Positions 59,389 through 64,000 of a stretch of 64,000 nt of DNA are shown here, piece by piece. Origin of the DNA: Microcoleus sp036705565 (GTDB lineage: Bacteria; Cyanobacteriota; Cyanobacteriia; Cyanobacteriales; Microcoleaceae). The position numbers were made by a program, and so were the translations under genes. The notes below the pieces were generated by a model that did not search any database, had not been told where the DNA came from, and saw nothing but the letters and a program-made list of their open reading frames with translations. The stretch lies in NCBI GenBank assembly GCA_036705565.1, contig JAUBUY010000025.1, one strand, 5' to 3'. How positions within the stretch are numbered: position 1 is the stretch's first letter; each line of letters starts with the position of its first letter.

Positions 59389-60927
59389 ATGCCACGCACA
59401 CCTACCTTAACATTCGATCGCGGAACTCTCTTGCTACACCCGCCGCCCAAAGGCAGAGACTGGGTGGACTTTGCCACTTGGGACGATCGCGTGGAAAAAT
59501 ACCGCATTCGAGCAATTCACTACCGCCCGCTGGTAGAATGCCTCCAAGCCGAGTGCATTCACTTCACGGACGAAGCTAGGGCATACGAACTACTCGAACT
59601 CGTACCCAGCGTGGAAATGCAGCCTTACCCACATCAAGAACAGGCCCTCGTAGCTTGGCAAGAAGCAGGAAGCCAAGGAGTAGTCGTCCTTCCCACCGCT
59701 TCCGGCAAAACTTATCTGGCACAATTAGCCATGCAAGTCACTGGTCGCAGTACATTAATTGTAGTACCAACTCTCGATTTAATGCACCAGTGGTATGCTA
59801 ATTTAAAGGCAGCTTTTCCCGACATCGAAATCGGATTGTTGGGCGGAGGTTCGCGGGACAAAACGCCAATTTTAGTCGCAACCTACGACAGTGCAAGTAT
59901 TCATGCAGAAACCTTGGGCAATAAATACGGTTTGCTGGTTTTTGACGAATGCCACCATTTGCCAACAGACTTTTATCGAGTAATTTCCGAATATGCGATC
60001 GCGCCTTTTCGACTCGGACTGACAGCCACACCCGATCGCACCGACGGCCGCCACAGCGATTTGCATTTCCTGATCGGCCCGACAGTATTTAGCAAAAGAC
60101 CCGAAGATTTGGCAGGCGATGCTTTAGCCGACCATAAAATAGTTCAAATCATGGTAAAACTGTCAAAAGAAGAGGGATCTCGCTACGCCGAATTAATCAA
60201 CATTCGCAACGACTTCTTAAAACAGTCTAACATCAAAATATCCAGCCTCGAAGGTTGGAAACAGTTTATCATGGCAAGCGCGCGATCGCCCCTGGGAAGG
60301 CGCGCCATGCTAGCCCACCGCCAAGCCAAAGAAATCGCCCTTTGTACCGAAGGCAAACTGCGAATTTTAGCCAACATACTAGCAGAACACTCTCCCCAGC
60401 GCACCCTAATTTTCACCGGAGACAACGCCACAGTTTACCGAATTTCCCAAGAATTTCTCATCCCCACAATTACCCACCAAACCCCAGTCAAAGAACGCCA
60501 CGAAATCCTCGATCGCTTTCGCAGCGGCGAATACAAAACCCTCGTCGCCTCCCACGTTCTCAACGAAGGAGTGGACGTTCCCGACGCCCGAATTGCTATC
60601 ATATTGTCAGGCACCGGCAGCGAACGCGAATACATTCAGCGATTGGGTCGAGTTCTCCGCAAAAGCAGCGATGTAAATAAGTTAGCAATTCTCTACGAAG
60701 TCGTCACCGAAGACACCAGCGAAGAAAGAACTTCTCAACGCCGCCGAGGAGGAATGCAGCCTCATAAACCGAAACCACAAACACAAGTAGAACCGCCCAA
60801 GCCAGAATATCAGAAATTAGAAATTGTCAAACCGACACCCATTTACGGAGTCAACCGGGAGGCGACTAAAAAAGCAGCAGAATCACCAGCAAAATGGGGA
60901 GAAGACAATGATGAAATTCCCTGGTAG
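59389..60927 (+). CDS. XPB/Ssl2-like superfamily 2 DNA helicase
   Basis: 512 residues. Residues about 1-75 form the XPB damage-recognition-like region. Helicase motifs: Q-like YPHQEQAL, Walker A LPTASGKT (Lys107), Ia VVPTLDLMHQW, II VFDECHH, III GLTATPDR, then domain 2 with LIFTGDN, VASHVLNEGVDVPDA (V) and QRLGRVLR (VI). The C-terminal 60 residues are a Lys/Pro/Gln-rich tail. Archaeal XPB works with the Bax1 nuclease in unwinding and cutting damaged DNA, and a Bax1 gene lies two genes downstream here. A RED-like motif was not clearly located. The last 30 codons are partly repeated at 61059-61145. Confidence 0.93.
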   Translation: MPRTPTLTFDRGTLLLHPPPKGRDWVDFATWDDRVEKYRIRAIHYRPLVECLQAECIHFTDEARAYELLELVPSVEMQPYPHQEQALVAWQEAGSQGVVVLPTASGKTYLAQLAMQVTGRSTLIVVPTLDLMHQWYANLKAAFPDIEIGLLGGGSRDKTPILVATYDSASIHAETLGNKYGLLVFDECHHLPTDFYRVISEYAIAPFRLGLTATPDRTDGRHSDLHFLIGPTVFSKRPEDLAGDALADHKIVQIMVKLSKEEGSRYAELINIRNDFLKQSNIKISSLEGWKQFIMASARSPLGRRAMLAHRQAKEIALCTEGKLRILANILAEHSPQRTLIFTGDNATVYRISQEFLIPTITHQTPVKERHEILDRFRSGEYKTLVASHVLNEGVDVPDARIAIILSGTGSEREYIQRLGRVLRKSSDVNKLAILYEVVTEDTSEERTSQRRRGGMQPHKPKPQTQVEPPKPEYQKLEIVKPTPIYGVNREATKKAAESPAKWGEDNDEIPW

Positions 60928-61008
60928 CAAGCTTAAATAACTTAGTTGTGGGATGGGAAGTCTTAGCGAAAGGATGGTTATATAATTAAAGCACTCCTAG
61001 GTCTATTT

Positions 61009-61145
61009 AAAATCTCAAATCTCAAATATCAAATATCAAATATCAAATCTCAAATCGATTTAAGGAGTTAACGGGGATGTGACTAAAAAAGCAGCCGAAT
61101 CACCCGCAAAATGGGGAAAATACAATGATGATTCCCCGGAAAATT
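61009..61145. repeat. Heptad repeat followed by a duplicated helicase 3' end
   Basis: 61009-61058 is a run of CTCAAAT/ATCAAAT heptads. 61059-61145 repeats, with several substitutions, the last ~85 bp of the helicase gene (shared words GACTAAAAAAGCAGC and CAAAATGGGG). It has no start codon and is a relic of duplication. Confidence 0.85.
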
Positions 61146-61201
61146 GAAAATTGCCCAATTAGTGTATAATCTCACTATTAACTAAGTCACCTTACATAAA
61201 A

Positions 61202-61663
61202 ATGAGCGAAACTGCACAACTAACTAACTTTAAAATTTTCCCCAAACATACAGGAGTTTGGGAGGGAGACTGGACAATACTCGATGCCGACTGCAAAGAA
61301 ACCAGGCGTTTTACAGCAGTTGTTACCCAGAAAATAGTTGATAACGAGTGGAGGCAAACTAACCTTCAAACTTATGCCAATGGTCAGAGTGAAACCCAAA
61401 AGTTTGTGGGTTATGTTGTCGGCGAAGGACAAGTGCAAATTGAAGGTCTGGACTCAGTTTTTTCCAACTACAATACACTAGCGACAGAAGTTGGAGATGA
61501 TTTGATAATTTTTCAAGTATGGGACAAAGCAACTGGCTTTATGAGGGCTGTTGAAACCATCCATCTTGTCAGTTCCGATCGGCGAATTCGGACTACCCAA
61601 AGCTTGACAGAAGAGGGAAAACTTAGGGGAGTTATGGTGATTGTTGAACAAAGAATTGAGTAA
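61202..61663 (+). CDS. Small beta-rich protein of unknown function
   Basis: 153 residues, predominantly beta strands (HTGVWEGDWTILDADC at 15-30, then WRQTNLQTY, QKFVGYVVGEGQVQIEG), resembling the lipocalin-like barrel of DUF3598/DUF1579-type proteins that start with a GxWxG motif. Family assignment is tentative. No signal peptide. It ends 15 bp before the Bax1 start, so cotranscription is very likely, although a functional link to DNA processing is not obvious. Confidence 0.7.
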   Translation: MSETAQLTNFKIFPKHTGVWEGDWTILDADCKETRRFTAVVTQKIVDNEWRQTNLQTYANGQSETQKFVGYVVGEGQVQIEGLDSVFSNYNTLATEVGDDLIIFQVWDKATGFMRAVETIHLVSSDRRIRTTQSLTEEGKLRGVMVIVEQRIE

Positions 61664-61678
61664 AAGTTTTTACTGCGT

Positions 61679-62896
61679 ATGTTACCAACTGATTTATTAA
61701 GTCACCGCCAAAACGGAGAATCAATCATCCCTCTCCGCCTCAAGATAGATGCTAAAAACTTAGAAGCCGCAACGGAAATGATCGACTGCTTCCAAGAGTC
61801 GATCGGCAAAACCCAAGGCGAACTCGACGGACGCTTGCTAGAATTAGAAGGCGACAGCCCCGATTATCGGCTGAAACGGGGATTAGCGCACCTGCTGAAA
61901 GGCGGTTTCTGCACCTTGGAAGTCATCAGTCCCCTAGAACCCTCAGAGTTGAGACAGCGGGTTTTTGCCTTGTCCGCGCGATCGACTCCCAGCCCTCAAT
62001 CCACCCAATTAACCCTGGAAAAAGTAGCAAGTGAACTCAGCCAAGAGTTAAACAGAGAAGTTTTTCCTCACGAAATCACTACAGGTTTATACGCCGATTT
62101 AAACGAAAACAAAATCCTCACTGAGTTTAATGCACCAACACCCGAAAACTTGCTTCACAAATACAATCTTTCTCAAGTTCAAGGCATATTTTACCGAGCA
62201 AGTCAAGTCCAATTAACCGCCCACCGCAACGATCCAGGAGAATACAAACTCTTATTTCGCTATCTGAAACTATTTCAATTAATGACTTACATCGAAGGCG
62301 ATGCCGACCACGGTTTTACACTGACAATAGACGGCCCTACAAGCTTATTCAAACCCAGCACCCGCTACGGCTTAGCCCTGGCGAAAATGCTGCCCGCACT
62401 GCTGCACGTCACCAAATGGAGTATGCACTCCACACTGCACACAAAAGATCCTTTTAGTGGCGTTTTGAAAACAGGTAAATTTACCCTAAATTCCGACTGC
62501 GGTTTAGTCAGCCACTATCCCCCTGGCAAGCCTTATGATAGTATGTTAGAAGCAGCATTTGCTGAAAGATGGAATTCCACAAAAACCGAGTGGCAACTAG
62601 AGCGAGAAGTAGATTTAATTCCGATTCCAGGTAGTGTGATGATTCCCGACTTTCGGTTAGTGCATCCCGACGGGCGAGTATTTTTATTAGAAATAGTTGG
62701 CTATTGGCGGCCGGAGTATTTGCAAAAGAAATTTGCACAAGTACAGAAGTCTGAATGCGATAACTTAATTTTAGCTATTTCCGAACGGCTGAATTTAGAA
62801 AAAGCCGGAGTGAATGTAAATGAAGTGCCAGCAAAAGTAGTCTGGTTTAAAGATAAATTGTTGCCCAAATCAGTCCTGGAAGTCCTCGAAGAGTAA
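61679..62896 (+). CDS. Bax1 (DUF790) XPB-partner nuclease
   Basis: 405 residues of the DUF790 family, whose archaeal member Bax1 (binds archaeal XPB) is a structure-specific endonuclease that stimulates XPB. Seen: the N-terminal MLPTDLLSHRQNG, GELDGRLLELEGDSPDYRLKRG, LYADLNENKILTEFNAP, LLHKYNLSQVQGIFYRAS, and the PD-(D/E)XK-like nuclease end with DSMLEAAFAERW (Glu), SVMIPDFRLVHPDGR (Asp) and VFLLEIVGYWRPEYL (Glu), then VVWFKDKLLP. The candidate metal-binding acids are intact. Position after the XPB-like helicase matches archaeal pairs. Confidence 0.92.
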   Translation: MLPTDLLSHRQNGESIIPLRLKIDAKNLEAATEMIDCFQESIGKTQGELDGRLLELEGDSPDYRLKRGLAHLLKGGFCTLEVISPLEPSELRQRVFALSARSTPSPQSTQLTLEKVASELSQELNREVFPHEITTGLYADLNENKILTEFNAPTPENLLHKYNLSQVQGIFYRASQVQLTAHRNDPGEYKLLFRYLKLFQLMTYIEGDADHGFTLTIDGPTSLFKPSTRYGLALAKMLPALLHVTKWSMHSTLHTKDPFSGVLKTGKFTLNSDCGLVSHYPPGKPYDSMLEAAFAERWNSTKTEWQLEREVDLIPIPGSVMIPDFRLVHPDGRVFLLEIVGYWRPEYLQKKFAQVQKSECDNLILAISERLNLEKAGVNVNEVPAKVVWFKDKLLPKSVLEVLEE

Positions 62897-63074
62897 CCAA
62901 TCCGCGCATCAGTTGCAAACATCTTTCTTTCTTTCTCTCTCTCTGCGCCCTCTGCGCCCTCTGCGGTTCAAAAAAATCCTCCTCAAAAAACCTCCCACAT
63001 TCCCAGCTATACTAAAATAGGAATTCACCCAAATCCTTGCCACCGCATACTCTCACCCTAAAACCGATAGAAAA

Positions 63075-63794
63075 ATGGCAGACACAAGTATTGTCGAAAG
63101 AATCAAAAAGCTGTTAGCCCTCGCCACCTCATCAAATGAAAACGAATCCACTGCGGCAGCCGAAAAAGCTTCCCTGTTACTGGCACAGTACAATCTCAGT
63201 CTCGCCGATTTAGGGCCAAATCACCAAGAAGAGATTGACGAAGACTCAGTTGAAACAACATCCAAATTTGTCACTTGGAAAATGATGCTGCTTTCGGGAA
63301 TTGCCGACGCTAACGGTTGCACTGCCATGCGAAACACTTATAATGGCAGTATGTTTTTGGTGGGAACTTCTACCAACCTGATTGTTTGCAAACATCTGTA
63401 CGAGTATTTGAGCTCTGCGATTGAAAAAAGGGCTAAATACCGCAAAGGAAATGGCAGAGGGTTGGCGTATCTGAATGCTTTTCGGGTTGGATGCGCGACG
63501 AGGTTGAGACAAAGATTGTTGGAACAAAAACAGGAGATGGAAAACTCAGGGATTCCGGGTTCCGGGGATGCGGCGGCGACTCCAGCGATTGTAGTGCGAT
63601 CGATGTTTGAGAAAAATCAACTGGCGATCGCGGATTATCTAGAGGGCCGAGGGGTTAAAATTAGAACGAGAACAGATTCTCAAGTCAGTAGCGCGGCGGG
63701 TTTTAATTCGGGGTATGAAGTGGGCGACAAAATTAGTTTGCACAAGCAAGTGCAGCCGCAAGGGGATCTGAAACAACTTAATGAATGTCTTTGA
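63075..63794 (+). CDS. DUF2786-domain protein
   Basis: 239 residues. The N-terminal VERIKKLLALATSSNENESTAAAEKASLLLAQYNLSLADL is a clear DUF2786 domain. The middle region (KFVTWKMMLLSGIADANGC, then the KHLYEYLSSAIEKRAKY segment) resembles the companion DUF7168 domain often found with it in phage and bacterial proteins. Function unknown; the family is often near DNA metabolism and phage genes. It lies 178 bp after the bax1 gene on the same strand, beyond a CTCTGCGCCCTCTGCGG repeat (62940-62970, also at 11435-11452). Confidence 0.82.
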   Translation: MADTSIVERIKKLLALATSSNENESTAAAEKASLLLAQYNLSLADLGPNHQEEIDEDSVETTSKFVTWKMMLLSGIADANGCTAMRNTYNGSMFLVGTSTNLIVCKHLYEYLSSAIEKRAKYRKGNGRGLAYLNAFRVGCATRLRQRLLEQKQEMENSGIPGSGDAAATPAIVVRSMFEKNQLAIADYLEGRGVKIRTRTDSQVSSAAGFNSGYEVGDKISLHKQVQPQGDLKQLNECL

Positions 63795-63812
63795 GTTTAT
63801 GTATAGTTAGCA

Positions 63813-63929
63813 TTAAAAGGGAATTTGTTCGTCAAGCTCAGGAAATTTTGCAGCCAGTTTATCCCAGGCTTCATTTGCCGCTTGTTTTACCCTATAATCA
63901 CTATCTCGCAAAGCATCAATTAGCGGGAC
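63813..63929 (-). pseudogene. HEAT-repeat gene remnant
   Basis: The minus strand reads LIDALRDSDYRVKQAANEAWDKLAAKFPELDEQIPF before a stop, a clear HEAT or PBS-lyase-type repeat end. An in-frame stop lies just upstream (63930-63932) and there is no start, so this is a short relic, unless an indel separates it from more repeats past the window end. Confidence 0.6.
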
Positions 63930-64000
63930 TTAAACAAATTTTAAGCCCAAACAAAGCCTAAACTGGCTTTATAAGCGGAGAATACGTCCCAATTTTGGTT

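Overview
The window looks like the chromosome of a filamentous cyanobacterium of the Oscillatoriales, probably Microcoleus- or Oscillatoria-like. The evidence is: an orange carotenoid protein, NdhH of NDH-1, the circadian kinase SasA, a PedR-type redox regulator, several cyanobacteria-only families (DUF3181, DUF760), very frequent GCGATCGC (HIP1) octamers, and many heptameric tandem repeats between genes. The genus is inferred from style only. No ribosomal operon, prophage, plasmid origin or CRISPR array was found.

Layout. 1-4.2 kb: the end of an unknown gene, a HAD phosphatase, queG, then the photoprotection pair OCP plus a separate C-terminal-domain homologue (CTDH). 4.2-9.2 kb: repeats, a HATPase anti-sigma-type kinase, a REC-GAF-PP2C phosphatase, about 750 nt of strongly hairpinned non-coding DNA, and rsmH. 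9.2-12.7 kb: ndhH, a zinc-ribbon protein of unknown role, and a MidA/NDUFAF7-type methyltransferase. 12.7-16.2 kb: an accessory minus-strand block of a deaminase-like protein with a small partner, a DNA cytosine-5 methyltransferase and a Uma2-family nuclease. 16.3-30 kb: housekeeping and metabolism (hisS, pedR, fructokinase, gluconokinase, aquaporin, leuC, a subtilase with a separate I9-like inhibitor, sfsA, murJ) separated by MITE-like palindromes. 30.6-40.2 kb: a decayed sulfotransferase gene and a 3004-residue secreted DUF4347/Ig-like/RTX protein. 40-53.9 kb: moaC, tRNA-Arg, an MFS transporter, a GT4 glycosyltransferase, a DUF2079 membrane protein, sasA, a NUDIX hydrolase, a group 2 sigma factor with a cloverleaf-like leader, an rRNA/tRNA methyltransferase, tRNA-Leu, a PEP-CTERM protein and an M50 protease. 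54-57.7 kb: an ISAs1-family insertion sequence, a coupled pair of small coiled-coil genes and two MazEF-type modules whose toxins both look frameshifted. 57.9-64 kb: alanine dehydrogenase, then an XPB-like helicase, a small beta-rich protein, the XPB-partner nuclease Bax1 (DUF790) and a DUF2786 protein.

How parts may work together. OCP and CTDH probably share carotenoid for light protection. The PP2C phosphatase and HATPase kinase look like two parts of a partner-switching pathway whose STAS component is elsewhere. MidA may methylate the conserved arginine of NdhH encoded just upstream. XPB and Bax1 form a known helicase-nuclease pair, and their repeated association with DUF2786 could define a repair or defence unit. 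The most unusual non-coding signals are the large structured element at 7.4-8.2 kb, a second structured element upstream of pedR, the sigma-factor leader, and heptad repeats that abut start codons or supply coding sequence.
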